Made by a program: the position numbers and the translations under genes. The notes beneath the pieces were generated by a model, which saw only the letters and a list, made by a program, of their open reading frames with translations, made no database searches and was not told the origin of the DNA. From Lytechinus pictus (Eukaryota > Echinodermata > Echinoidea > Temnopleuroida > Toxopneustidae): 64,000 nt of DNA. The stretch spans positions 4,554,201-4,618,200 of the forward strand of contig NC_087252.1 in the NCBI RefSeq assembly GCF_037042905.1. Direction: 5' to 3'. The first letter of the stretch is position 1. Every line of letters begins with the position of its first letter. Shown here piece after piece: positions 1-12,571 of this stretch.

Positions 1-122
1 CGAAGGGCAGATAGCTCTGGGAACCTTGATTTAAGCTATGCCTACCATTGTTCTCTTCATCCATTTCATTCACAAAATAGTTAAATAAAAGAGTTGCCAA
101 AGCTGTTGTACATGTATAATTT

Positions 123-130
<8 letters not shown>
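1..130 (+). repeat. SINE body, 3' part (family A, second copy at 18905-19143)
   Basis: This stretch matches the reverse complement of about 18905-19045 over its whole length, with scattered differences. In that other copy the matching body follows a tRNA-like head, so this is the 3' part of a tRNA-derived SINE whose head lies off the left edge of the window. It ends in an (AT)n tract at about 127-170. Confidence 0.7.
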
Positions 131-159
<29 letters not shown>

Positions 160-170
160 TTATATATATA

Positions 171-807
171 CAGTTGAGGTCAGAAGTTTACATACACCCA
201 GGAAATAGTTGACACTTTCCAAACATCATAAAATTTACTGTATCTTATAAAATATTGTTGTTATCATGACGAATTTGATATTAAACAAATGAGTATATCA
301 TGCTCCTTCATCACATTGCTTTGTCACCAGGAGCTGAAATATGTTTAGGTGTCCTCTTTTCCTCCAAAACTCTTCATACTTTATACAAATTAAAAATAAA
401 AACTTGACAAAAACATTTAATGTCTGTGCTTTTTACTTCTCAACACAAACATTTCAGATTACTCTTTTTTGTTTAGTGGTGACATATCATGACAGAAAAC
501 GTAATATAAATCATAGACTTGACATTTATATATTTCTATGAAAGGATGTTTGAAAATATGATAAAAACAATAGAATACATTTGGCACGAATATTACCTTT
601 TTTCTTTAAAGAAAATTCTACCTGAAATATACTTTAATACCAATGGGATCCCAATTAAGTGAAAGAGCTTAATACGCTCTTTTGATTGATACCAAATTTG
701 TCATAGTAGTATTTATATTTCTGAAGATACAGTAAAGTTTATGTTTGGCAAGCGAACAAATTTCACTGAATTCCATTGGTGTATATGTAAACTGTTGGCC
801 TCAACTG
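171..807. mobile_element. Non-autonomous Tc1-like transposon with Sleeping Beauty-type ends
   Basis: The left end starts CAGTTGAGGTCAGAAGTTTA and the right end is its imperfect inverse (tttacatatacaccaatgg on the opposite strand). Both ends are flanked by TA, the Tc1/mariner target duplication. Sub-terminal sequence around 'tttactgtatctt' is also inverted between 235-250 and 728-740. The terminal sequence resembles the Sleeping Beauty/salmonid Tc1 repeat, which I know from the family. No transposase frame survives in the roughly 640 bp, so it is a deletion derivative. Confidence 0.8.
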
Positions 808-1676
808 TATATATATTTATTTATTTATCATTTTATGAAATAACATTTTGTTAAAACATCATTTTGATTGACAGAGTCCCCAATTTCAGACTGTAGCTTT
901 GATTTAAACATCCCCCCCCCCCTCAACGCATATGGACACCAAGGCAGTGCTCTGCATTATAAATTTCCGTTTAGTATTATAGTATATTTATTATTATTAT
1001 TATTAATAATAATCAATTAGGCTGAAACCGAATCAATTCAGCCATGTAAGCCTAAATCTGGTGAAAAGGAATCAAAATCGCAACCATTGTCCGGGGCCAA
1101 TCGAAGTACAAACACTGACTGAAAGAATATTTACAGGCGTTTATAATGAGAAACTCCGTTACTGTACGATATGAGCATGGTCTTCGTGAAAGTAGAGTCA
1201 ATTGAGTCTTGGTGTTTCGAAAGGGGGAGAGAAAAGACCAAGCCATTATCGTTTTTTTTTTTTTTTCTCTTTCTTTTCTTTCTTTTCCTTTTAATCTCTT
1301 CTTTTTATTTTCATCGCAATCGACCCCCCTTCCCGTCTGTGGTGCTGTGTAAATATAGCTCTATATATCGGGTAAAAAAATCAGCTGGAGAAAAAAAACC
1401 GTACGAAAATCATTGACGACTTAACATAACAACGCATTTTCATCTTTGACTATACATGTTCATAGTTAGTAAAGATTCTTTCTTTCGCAAACATTCATAA
1501 ATAGTCGTTCAAAAATAAGATAAAAACAGATTGTCAACATAAATCGTGTCACATGCGGATTCTGAACACAAAAGTTACACAAACTTTACATTCTGAAATA
1601 AAGAGTGGGCCTTAAAAAAAGGCCTTGCTTGTCAGGACAAGGGCTCAATCATGATACGATACGTGTATAGTGATGC
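808..1676. other. Intergenic, low-complexity tracts only
   Basis: A C10 run lies at about 911-922, a short TTA tract at about 988-1012, and a pyrimidine-rich stretch at 1250-1310. I see no gene, RNA or bounded repeat here. The short open frames at 1052-1416 are low-complexity and unconvincing. Confidence 0.5.
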
Positions 1677-2266
1677 TTTAAAGGGATGGTCCGGGCTGAA
1701 AATATTTATATCTTAATACATAGAGTAGAATTCACTGAGCAAAATGCCGAAAATTTTATCAAAATCGGATAACAAATAATAAAGTTATTGAACTTTAAAG
1801 TTTAGTAATATTTATGAAAAGAGTCGATATGAATATTCATTAGGTGGGCTGATGATGTCACATCCCCACTTTCCGTTTTCTTATGCTATTACATAAAATC
1901 ATAATTATTTCATTACTTCATACTTGTGTGAATAATATGTCTCCCATATAATGAAATAAGTTGCAGCAATAAATATCTAATGCACTATTCAGTAGTCAAT
2001 CCAATTTTTCTAGTTCTTGGAGGAAAAAAATTGAATAAACCTAATTTCGTTTAATAAAATACAAAAGAACAAGTGGAGATGTGACATCATCAGCCCACCT
2101 AATGAATATTCATGACGACTGTTTTCACAAAATATTGCTAAACTTTAAAATTCAATAACTTTGTTATTTGTTATCCGATTTTGATGACATTTTCGGCATT
2201 TTGCTCAGTGAATTCTGCTCTATTTATTAAGCTATAAATACATTCAGCCCGGACCATCCCTTTAAA
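1677..2266. mobile_element. Long-palindrome MITE, family 1
   Basis: The left arm (TTTAAAGGGATGGTCCGGGC onwards) is the imperfect reverse complement of the right arm ending at 2266. The inversion extends about 200 bp inward on each side, including the blocks 'aaaatcggataacaaataa' and 'gaatattcattaggtgggct'. No coding frame is present. The palindromic TTTAAA at the edges hides the exact target duplication (TTAA or none). Degenerate relatives lie at 14783-15150 and 21020-21460. Confidence 0.8.
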
Positions 2267-2404
2267 TACCTTATAAGACCACAAAACTAAATCTACACAA
2301 AACGAAAGGAGATATAGAACAGAAATTAGTCAAAGAAGGAAAGAAAGAAGATATACAGAATGAAAAAGACAGCAATGAAAAGGGAAGAAAAGAGATTGTG
2401 AAGT

Positions 2405-2880
2405 GAGGAGAAGGGTTTATACACGGGTCGTGTGGTCCAGTGGTTAGAGCATTGGACTCATAATCGCAAGGTTGTGAGTTCCAGGGGCGGAAATCTCTCC
2501 CGAAAGGTAGGGGGGACAAGGATCTGGAAAATTTGACAAGCAAAAAAAAAAAAAGGGTTATCACCCTAAATTTCAGGTCATTCCGACGAAAATAGATTTG
2601 ACAAGCAAAAAAAAAAGGTTTTCATCCCAAAAGTAAGGTAATTTCGTCCTAAAATACATGTTTTATTTCGATTTTGAATGATGAATTTCTTACCATCATA
2701 AAATACCAGAAATAGTAGGGGGGACATTTGATAGTGTGTCCCCCCTACTATTTTGAGTAGGGGGGACACGTCCCTCCTGGGATTTCCGCCCATGGTGAGT
2801 TCGAATCCCCACTCTGACATTGTCTCCACTTTGTTAAAAAGGCCCGAGAGTGATATCTGTCGTCTATAACGTCAGCCTAT
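2405..2880 (+). repeat. tRNA-Met-like SINE, split by a hAT-type MITE
   Basis: Sequence from about 2429 (tgtggtccagtggttagagc) looks like a tRNA D arm followed by an anticodon arm with CAT in the loop (ctcataatc). It resumes at 2795 as gtgagttcgaatcccc, the T arm/B box. The two halves form one tRNA-derived SINE head once the insertion at 2482-2794 is set aside. The body continues to roughly 2880, but its end is not sharply defined. Confidence 0.65.
2482..2794. mobile_element. hAT-type MITE inside the SINE head
   Basis: The ends CAGGGGCGGAAATC and GATTTCCGCCCATG are inverted repeats. They are flanked by the exact 8-bp duplication gtgagttc (2474-2481 and 2795-2802), which is diagnostic of hAT-type insertion. 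The interior of about 313 bp is non-coding, with A-rich tracts and an inner repeat of 'gtaggggggac'. Confidence 0.85.
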
Positions 2881-3059
2881 ATGACTGATTAACCTAGACG
2901 TAAATGTTTCATAGGTAATAATTGGTATACCAGCTTGGCGTTTACCAGCAAAATGCTGTCCTGCCGAGTTCCTACGGGAGTTAACAGAAACAAGCGTAAG
3001 TAAGGAGAAAAGGTGTTGAGACAGCAAAGAAAGAGAGTGAGAGAGGGGATAGGAGGTGT

Positions 3060-4120
3060 ACATGCAGCAGGATTTGACAATTCTTTCTAAATTGAGTTAA
3101 CGCATTTGGCAGAGTACCATTTTCAAAATCATGCACGATTGAACCTATAACTACAAGAGATAGATATCCTCTATCTTCAATAATTAATGTATTACTGTGA
3201 AACAAAACATTGCAATGAGCACGATAATTAGCATGAAAAACAATTTTCTGTGCGAGTATCTTATGACTTGTGTGTTATATGTGACTTGCCCCATGCGAAA
3301 ACTCCGTAATCAAGATAAGGTATATTTAGAGTAGAATATAGAATGAGATGGTACAAAAGATCGTTTACACTAGTATTTTTCGACATGATTTTAATACATT
3401 GTTGTAATGATAGTCCCAGGTCAACTTCTCATCAATATCTTATCCAAGGAACTTAGTGGATCTTCCCTTCATAATGTTAACATTGTCAAAAATTAATCTG
3501 TGAGAATTACTAAAAAAAACATGTAGTTAGTTTCCTGCAGATTCAAAGACAACTTGTTTGCATAGATCCGGCCACTGAACTACATTTTCTTGTACGTTGT
3601 TAACCGTGTCTTACAAAGTATTAGGATCTTTATGGGAAAAATAAATTAGAGTCATTATTTAAAAAAAAATGAAAGATGAAATATCAAATGAAAGACTAAG
3701 ATCATTTATATGCAGCATGAAGAGAAGGGGGTGAAGAAGAGATCCCTGTGAGACTCCACACGTACGATATGGTTCCATAACCTGAGTCGGTTCCATTTAA
3801 CCATACATATTGTTTTCTGGCAGTTAAGTAACTCCTGAACCAACTACATATAAAAGCTATGCCCTTAACTCCATGATACCCCAGCTTTCTTACTAGAATT
3901 TCATGATCAACCGTATCAAAAAGCTTTTGAGAAGTCCAAGAAAAGTGCCTATCGTGTGATGATGGTTATCAATAAAATACGGCATAGCATGGGTAGTGGT
4001 TTTCACAAAACCCAAACTGGTATCTTGAAAATATCTCGGTCTCTTTTTAAAAAAAAAGTTACTCTTGAAAATACAAGTTTTTCCAAAATTTTGAGAAAGA
4101 TGTTAGAAATAAGTCAATAA
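3060..4120 (-). pseudogene. LINE reverse-transcriptase remnant (CR1/jockey-like)
   Basis: Reading the minus strand from high to low coordinates gives, in shifting frames, the ordered motifs of a non-LTR reverse transcriptase. They are an ILEKLV block near 4085, QFGF near 4015, [13 protein letters not shown] near 3894-3940, a [20 protein letters not shown] block near 3700-3757, an FLG..iDEKLTW block near 3440, and a C-terminal 'LPNALTQF' block near 3100. Stops and frameshifts separate them, so the copy is dead. The clade call is tentative; the motif order is secure. Confidence 0.8.
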
Positions 4121-4878
4121 TTACTGAGGATCAGTTTCTAAATATGGCTCCACTTCATATAGCTATTTTCATTTAATAGCACAATACCAGATGTGAAAGA
4201 TAGATTAAAGATGTGCACAGGAGGATTCACAATAACATGCACAATATTCTGAATTTATCAGCTCGTTTCTAATGCCATCAAGATTTTTTCAGTTTATTGT
4301 ATTGTGTTAAGTTATTATAAAATCAAACTCTCTTCCGACCATTATTGATTCAGTCACATGATTGTCACACGAGTGAACTTTGATTTTGTTTGTTTAAACG
4401 TATAGCACGCTGCAGATATCAGCCCAAATTGATAAATGACTATAATTATAAGACGCATGTTGGTTACAAACACATTAAAGGGGGAGATATCCCAACTATT
4501 GGGGTGAAAGTCTTAGAGGTGATCCTAAATATCCCCTCAGTCTTCGACCCCCTATGACCTCTCCAACAGCATGAACAAACTTACCCATATCCATTTTATC
4601 GACATATAGTATTAACACCCTTGCTATCTTTCTCCCCAACCTTGACTAACACAATGACCCTGTTATGCCCTAGCGCTGGCTATTCACCAGTCAAAGACTA
4701 TGTTCATGATGTTATATCTTAAGTTCATGAGTACACAGTAGAAAGGACGATCGAATGTCAAGAGTTCGCACGTTGACGTGCTATCAAATATGCATGTATA
4801 ATGCCAAGTTGAAGGTTATATTTCCCCGCATTATAATTTCATTCTGTAGGTCTATAGTGCAAGCGGGAATCGTGCATC
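4121..4878. other. Upstream region of the UGT gene
   Basis: No bounded repeat or reading frame is supported. This must contain the UGT 5' region. A pyrimidine tract and AG at about 4835-4850 (cattctgtag) could be a 3' splice site for a 5'-UTR exon beginning just upstream of the ATG at 4879. I could not identify a TATA box or other promoter element with confidence. Confidence 0.35.
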
Positions 4879-7800
4879 ATGGGCGTCATGAAGCTGTTGG
4901 TTTGGCCGCTACTACTGATGATGGGTTTATGGAGTTTTCAGTCCTGTAATGGCGCGCGGTTTCTCGTCCCATCTGTAACGTTAATGCGAACACCTAGTCA
5001 TCACATGACGCTTACCACCATAACTCAAGCCCTGGTGCAGCGCGGCCATGAAGTGACATTTCTCATCATTGATAATCAGGGTGTTGGTGGTTTCCTGCCA
5101 GATTCCTACACGTCAAAGGTTATACTTCCGAATCCCATGACGGACAAAGATTTACAGGAGTTAACTGATATCAAGAACTCTATGACGGATTTGACTAACA
5201 TGACCAAGCTAGAAGCAGCGAGGGACCCACGACCATGGAAATTAAAAGAGTATGCTGAGTTTGGTTGTGGTGTTTTGTTTGAAAATACAGCTATTCTTGA
5301 GCAACTGCGGCTTGCAAACTTTGATGAACTTATAACGTTCCCCATCGGTGATGTCTGTGATACCCTTCTTGCAGCCTACCTGGACATACCATTTATTGTT
5401 GTAACAGGAACAAAAAGAGTTCCGGCCTTTCATGAAGGGATGCTAGGTATTCCTACCCCAGTTTCCTATGTGCCTTTCAGTATATTATTCACACCAAAGC
5501 TGGAACACCGAATGACTTTCTTTGAACGCATCCAGAATGCAGTAATGTTCTACGGTGCACATTCTGCAATGGAATACTTCACTGTCTATCGCCCTCTACG
5601 TCATCTGCAACAAACCTATGGTATTCGACCAGACCTGACTCCATGGCAGATCATCAGTAAAGCAGATCTTTGGTTGTGCCATAACACTTGGGCCCTCGAA
5701 TATCCAAGACCTATAGCTCCGAATTGGATCCCTATAGGAGGACTTACCATCAAGGAGCCAAGACCTCTCCCAGACGACCTAGAAAGATTTGTTCAAGGAT
5801 CTGGAGACCATGGATTCATTGTATTTACTTTGGTAAGTAGATATCATTGATTGCTTCTAAAACAGCTAGTGGTTAGCAGGAAATACCTAGCACTAATTTC
5901 ACTTAAAGGACAAGTCCACCCAACAAAAGGTTGATCTGAATAAGAAGACACAAAAGCTAACAAGCATAACACTGAAAATTCCATCGAAATATGATGTGAA
6001 ATAAGAAAGTTATGATATTTTGAAGCTTCGCTTAATTTCACAAAACAGTTATATGCACCCCGGTCGGTATGCAAATAAAGGAACTGATTACATCACTCAC
6101 TCACTATTTCTTTTGTATTTTATTATATGAAATATTAAACATTCTAATTTTCTCCTCATGGTCCTGTGAAACGTGGAATTATCAATGTTTAACATTTCTA
6201 TGGTTGTCAAGTTATTTTCAAATATGTGAAAATTGAAATATTGTATCATTCAAAGAATAAAAAACAAAAGAAATAGTAAGGGACATCATCGATTCTCTCA
6301 TTTGCATGGGACTAACTTTTGCATATAACTATAATGTGAAAAATAACCAAAACTTCAAAATGTCATAACTTTCTTATTTTGCATCCGATTTTCATGAAAT
6401 TTTCAGCATTATGCTCGTTTGATTTTTCTCAGGTAGACTTGGCCATTAATGAAACCAGGTAAAGCAAATGTTTGGGGGTTTTAATTTTCGTTCAGATTTT
6501 TTTTCGTTTTGTGAGGTATCTTTATTTGTAAGAAAGTGGTGTAATGAGCCAAAATTTTCGAGGGTCCCGATATGGCGCAAAATATTATTGCTTTAAAAAT
6601 CTGAGAGGGAGCTTAACGAACGAGCAGAAATTTTGACATTGATAATTTTAAAAAAAAAATCGTGATAGATTTTTCTCATTTTTTTGGGGGGTGGGGTGGT
6701 CCATATGCCTAAAGCCTCCTCCCTAATCAGAACGCCAGTGCTCTCAAACACAAAATTGATAATTTTATCTGCTTTTTTTATTCTGATCATCCGAATTAGG
6801 ATTACATATCGTACACCTCTTTTCTCGTATTAGTTGTTTGTTTCGTTTATTTTACAAAAAGGGATCTTCGGCTAAAGCTCTTACGAGTGGCGCCCTCAAC
6901 GATATAATTTCAAAAGTTTTCAGCGAATTGCCACAGAGGATACTGTGGAGATATTTGGGAGAAAAGCCCCGTTACCTAGGCAACAATACATTGATCTCGG
7001 AGTGGCTTCCACAGAATGACCTCTTAGGTAAGAATCGTTTATCTTGTGGGTTTTTTTTTCATTAATCTGAATGGGGTGCAAATCGCAAGAGGCGTAACTA
7101 CGGGGGGGGGGGCGTGCCCTCAATCGGCTGGCAAAAAAGAAAATCAGGGAAAGGGAGAAAAAGAGCAAGAAATGAAGTGAAACGTACTGTGGGAAAGAAG
7201 AATTTATTGTATATTACAGTATAATATGTTATATAATATTGTATATATTATGTTATATTACATAAGAAGTATTTGTTCTTAACTTTATGAAACATAATTT
7301 GCTTGTTCATCGAGATATATAATCCTGCTGTACTAAAACTTCCATGGACCTATCCACGGAGGATTATCTATTGTTACTGGGGGTGCTGTGACAATGCTCA
7401 GCACCCCCAGTAACAATAGAATAATCCTCCGTGGATAGGTCCATGAAAACTTCCCGTTTTCAAGTCAATATACACCAAATATATTTCCTCGCACTTCGAG
7501 TTATTGCTTAATGTAGGGACATAAGCTTCTTTTTAATGACCTACTTAAAGTGAAGGTCTGAATATAAAACATTTCCTGTGCATGCGTATGTTCGCATTTA
7601 GTGGATTGGTGAGATATGTCTGCTCTTCATGAATTCCTAAAATCAGTCCTTAAAATGTCCTTTTTTCTGATCTGAATATGAAAAATGTTCAGCTCTTGCT
7701 TCGCACTCGCAACATTTGGTTAGTGAAATAGGTATGATCTTAGTGAATTCCTATAAACAAGCATTAAAATGTCCTTTTTTCTGATCTGAATATGAAAAAT

Positions 7801-9923
7801 GTTCAGCTCTTGCTTCGCACTCGCAACATTTGGTTAGTGAAATAGATATAATCTTAGTGAATTCCTATAAACAAGCCTTAAAATGTCCCTCTTCAGGTCT
7901 GAATTTCTTAAATTTTCAGCTCGCGCTTCACGCTCGCAATATTTGTTTAGTGAGATGCGTATTTTAATCATGATTACAATGACTACAAAAAGTGTTGCAT
8001 GTGTTTAGATGTAATTCTTACAAGATCAGAAAGCGCTTGGCACTTGCATTAGATGACCATGGTGAGATATGTAAACTCCTAATTGATTAATTCCTTCAAA
8101 AGTCCTTAAAATGTCCCTGTTTGGGGTCAATGTATACACTAATTTCAGCACGCGCTTTGTGCTCGCATTGTTTGTTTAGCGAGACAGGTACATATCATGA
8201 TTACAAAAATTTGCTTGTAATGTATCTAGGTTTTCACTATCAAAATTTTCAGCTCTCGCTTCGCGCTCGCATTATTTGATAAGTAAGATACACATCCGTT
8301 TAATGGCACAGTCCTTAAAATGTCTCTATTAGGTCAGTATACCTGGCAATTGAGCACGTGCCCAGTAAGTGACCAAAAATTTTTGTTGGTGCCCCCATGC
8401 CGTGACCCACGGTACGCCACTGCAAATTCCCTCTCTAGTATTTGACCATTTGATCCTATAGGTACTTATATTTTCGTCGACTTTCAGGATCGTGGGTCAT
8501 ACAGACGAAATATCACCAGGACTGGTCAGTGATAGAAATTATGTTGCTTTACGCCAGTCATAATCTTTGTGCAAAGAAATTATCCCCAAGACTTACCTAA
8601 AGAATTTCGTTTTGTTGTAAATACTGTTGACTTATCATCATTATTATTATTATTATCATTATCATCATTATTATTTCATTATATTTTTATTTATTCCAAT
8701 CCCCAGCTCATCCTAAAGCTCGGCTACTGATCTACCATGCGGGTAGTGCAGGGGTCTATGAAGCAATGAACTACGGTGTTCCGATGCTCCTCATGCCACT
8801 GGGCGGTGATCAGTCTACCAATGCTTATCAGGTAGCAGCGAAAGGGATGGGCCTCGTGTTGGACGTGAATGAATTAAATGAACAGGAGTTTCGGACGAGT
8901 ATTAACAAGCTTCTTAATGATGAAAGGTATCTGTTTCACAGTGGATGTTTTATTTTGTTTTGACTTGGATTCATGTGTGAGGTTTCTGTGTGTGTGTTTG
9001 AAAACGTGAATTGTATGTTCAATAAATGGCACAATAATACATCCTGTTAAGCCTGCCCAAGTCCTCGATAAAATGTCGATAATACATGATAGTTGAAGTA
9101 ATATAGTATTATCATTAATTCAATTCAATTCAAAATTTATTTCAATCACTCAATCATTAGTAGTAGTATAGTTGTAGAAGTAGTAGATGTAGCAGTAGTA
9201 GTATAGTAGTCATAGGCGGATCCAGCTTTTGGCGAAAGGGGGGGCGCACTACCGAGCGGCGCACATATTTTTGCACTTCACCGGCGCCATAAAAGAAAAT
9301 GTTGGAAAAGGGGTAAAGTCTGACCCTGTCAAATGCTCTATTCAAAATGTAAGATTTCCAGTCATGCCATTTTGCATGACCACACGCAGATAATATTTCC
9401 GGGGGGGTGCAAGACTCGAAAATTTGGTGCACATCTCACATTTGCACATTTTTCATAGTTTTCATGAAATGTTAAGGGAAAAAAATGTTTTTCACAACAG
9501 CAGATCGCAAATGTGCCCCCCCCCCCCCTTCCCCCTTGCTGCATACGACCATTCCCTGAAGTCCACTTCATATCTCATTATAACAGAAAATATACATGAA
9601 TTTAAACATATAATCTTTCTAAAACATATATAGAGAGAGATTGAAAAACTTATTAAAGAAAGAAACAGGCAAAAAGTAACACAAAATTATGCATGTTATG
9701 TGCGATTTCAAAATCTCGTGTATTAACCCTTTTATTGCGATGAGGCCAATACTTTTGTATATCAATAGAGATACAAGGTTTTTTTTGCTATATGTATATT
9801 TATACACAGGGGCGTCGATCCTTTTTTCAAGATTTGGGGGGGCAAAATCATGAATCAACTTTCCAAAGGCGCTCGATATCACACAAAACAAACAAACTCA
9901 CACAAACACACACACACATATGC

Positions 9924-9955
<32 letters not shown>

Positions 9956-12378
9956 GACTCATGAGATAGAAACACATATCTCACCAAGAAATTAATGCGA
10001 GCGCGAAGCGCGAGCTGAAATTTTTTAGTATACTGACCTGAAAACAGGAAAAAGGTGCCTGTTTAGGACTGTTTGTAGTAACTCATGAGGAGGATACATA
10101 TCTCACTACACAGATAATGCGAGTGCCGAGGGCGAGCTGAAATTTCTTTATATTCTGACCAGAAAGCTTGATATCCTATGCATTTTTGGTACCAATGATT
10201 AAGATGGGTATCTAAAAAAAACAATAGATGCGAGCGCGAAGCGCGAGCTTAAAATTTTGATATTTCGATCTGAAAAAATGACAGTTTAATGGACGTTTGT
10301 AATAAAGAACAAGATTATATCCAGCAAAAGATTATTGCAAATCGAAGCGGGAGTTCTTTTGACGTTTAGTCCTGAAAAAGGGACATTCTATTCACCTATT
10401 TAATCATGAAAAGCATGAGGTTTTGCTACAGAAATGATGCGAGCGCAAAGCGCGATCTGAAAATTTTTATATTCCAATCTGAGAAGCGGATAATTTAAGC
10501 ACGATTTTAAATAAAGAACGAGTTGTGTAGCTTAAACTCAATATACGACTGGTTGCGTAATTATACACTCCCGGTACTAGCAACGGGTTTTAGCAAAGTT
10601 TTGGGCTAAAATATCGAATCATCTTCATAAAACACTATATAGAAGCTGTCTTAAACTATAGGCCATAGAGGTGGCACAGTGTGGAATGTGTAAAGTAGAA
10701 AAGTGACTGACCTTCTTTTTATTAAAGCATTGGAAATAAGATCAAAATTAAAGGATTTGCTCTACGCTTTTGTATGATTCTGGGATTTTTTTAATTAATT
10801 AAAGATTTCATGACATCTGTCATTCTGTGGGCAACTGCCCCGCCCCAGTCCACTCTGTAAGGGCATGCGATAAGCTTTGTTATGACCATTCAACAATAAA
10901 TGTATAACCAGCTAGGTGCCGCTGATCATTCTTGACCGGCGCCGATCTAGATTTGGTTGGCAATAGGCCCTTCTTCATTATTCTACCGGCGCCTATTTAT
11001 TGGAACCAGGGGACGCTGATTATTCTTGACCGGCGCCGATTTAGAACAAGTAGTGCTGATTATTTTTACCGACGTCACGTAAGATTCAGGCAGCGGCAAT
11101 TCATAATCGACTGGCGCCGATTTAGAACCAGGAGGCGCCGATTATTCTTGACTGGCGCCGATTTTTAACCAGGTGGTGCTGATTATTCTTGTCCGGCGCC
11201 GATTTAGATTTAGGTGGAGCTGATTATTCTTGATCGGCGCCGGTTAAGACTCAGGCAGCGCCGATTTATAACCAGATGGCGCTGATTATTCTTGACCAGC
11301 CCCGATTTAGATATAGGTGGCGCTGATTATCCTTGATCGGCGCCGGTTACGAACTCAGGCAGCGCCGATTTTTCTAAACCGGCGCCGATTTATAACCAGA
11401 TGGCGCCGTTTATTCTTGCCCGGCGCCGATTTAGGTGGAGCTGATTATTCTTGATCAGCGCCGGTTAAGACTCTGGCAGCGCCGATTTATAACCAGATGG
11501 CGCTGATTATTCTTGACCGCGGCCCCGATTTAGATTTAGGTGGCGCTGATTATCCTTGATCGGCGCCGGTTAAGAACTCAGGCAGCGTCGATTTTTCTGT
11601 ACCGGCGCCGATTTATAACCAGATGGCGCCGATTATTTTTTTCTGGTGCCGATTTAGATTTAGGTGGCGCAGATTATCCTTGATCGGCGCCGGTTAAGAC
11701 TCTGGCAGTGCCGATTTTTCTCGACTGGCGCCGATTTATAGCCAATTGGCGCTGATTATTCTTGTCCGGCGCCGATTTAGATTAAGGTGGCGCTGATTAT
11801 TCTTGATTGGCGCCAGTTATATGCAGGCAGCGCACTGCTGATTATTTTTAACCGGCGAAGTTGTTGGAAAAAGGTTAGTTAAAAGAAAAGATAAGGAAGA
11901 TGATATGATTGTGCTTTGCTGGGGGACAGTCTTTCTTTACTGTTGCTAATATTATATCAGTGTATAATTTGTGCGGCGCCTTTTCTTTTCTTTTCTTTCC
12001 TTTCCTTTATTTTTATTTTTTCAAGCAGCGCCTTTTCTTTCTATTACTTTTCTTTTACTTTTATTTTATTTTTTTTGAGCGGCGCCTTCGGCGCCGCTCA
12101 AATATTAGGGGGGGGGCGCGCCCCCTGCGCCACCCCCCTGGATCCGCCACTGGTAGTAGTAGTTGTTGTTGTAGTATATACAGTGGTAGTAGTAGTAGTG
12201 GTGGTGGTAATAGTGGTAGTAGAAGTAGTAATAGTAGTAGTAGTATTAATGAAGTATTAGTAGTAGTAGTAGTAGTAGTAGTTGTTGTAGTATATATAGT
12301 GGTAGTAGTAGTGGTGGTGGTAGTAGTGTAAGTAGTAGTAGAAGTAGTAATAGTTGTAGTGAAGTAGTAGTAGTAGTA

Positions 12379-12415
<37 letters not shown>

Positions 12416-12417
12416 AT

Positions 12418-12450
<33 letters not shown>

Positions 12451-12539
12451 ATAGTAGTAGTAGTAGTAGTAGTAGTAGTAGATGTAGTAGTAGTAGTAGT
12501 AGTAGAAGTAGTAGTAGTAATAGTAGTAGAAGTAGTAGC

Positions 12540-12571
<32 letters not shown>

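Noticed and set aside
4755-4949. Alternative UGT start in an upstream overlapping frame
   Set aside because: That frame lacks the signal peptide and does not continue into the UGT domain; the ATG at 4879 gives the signal peptide and full-length family match.
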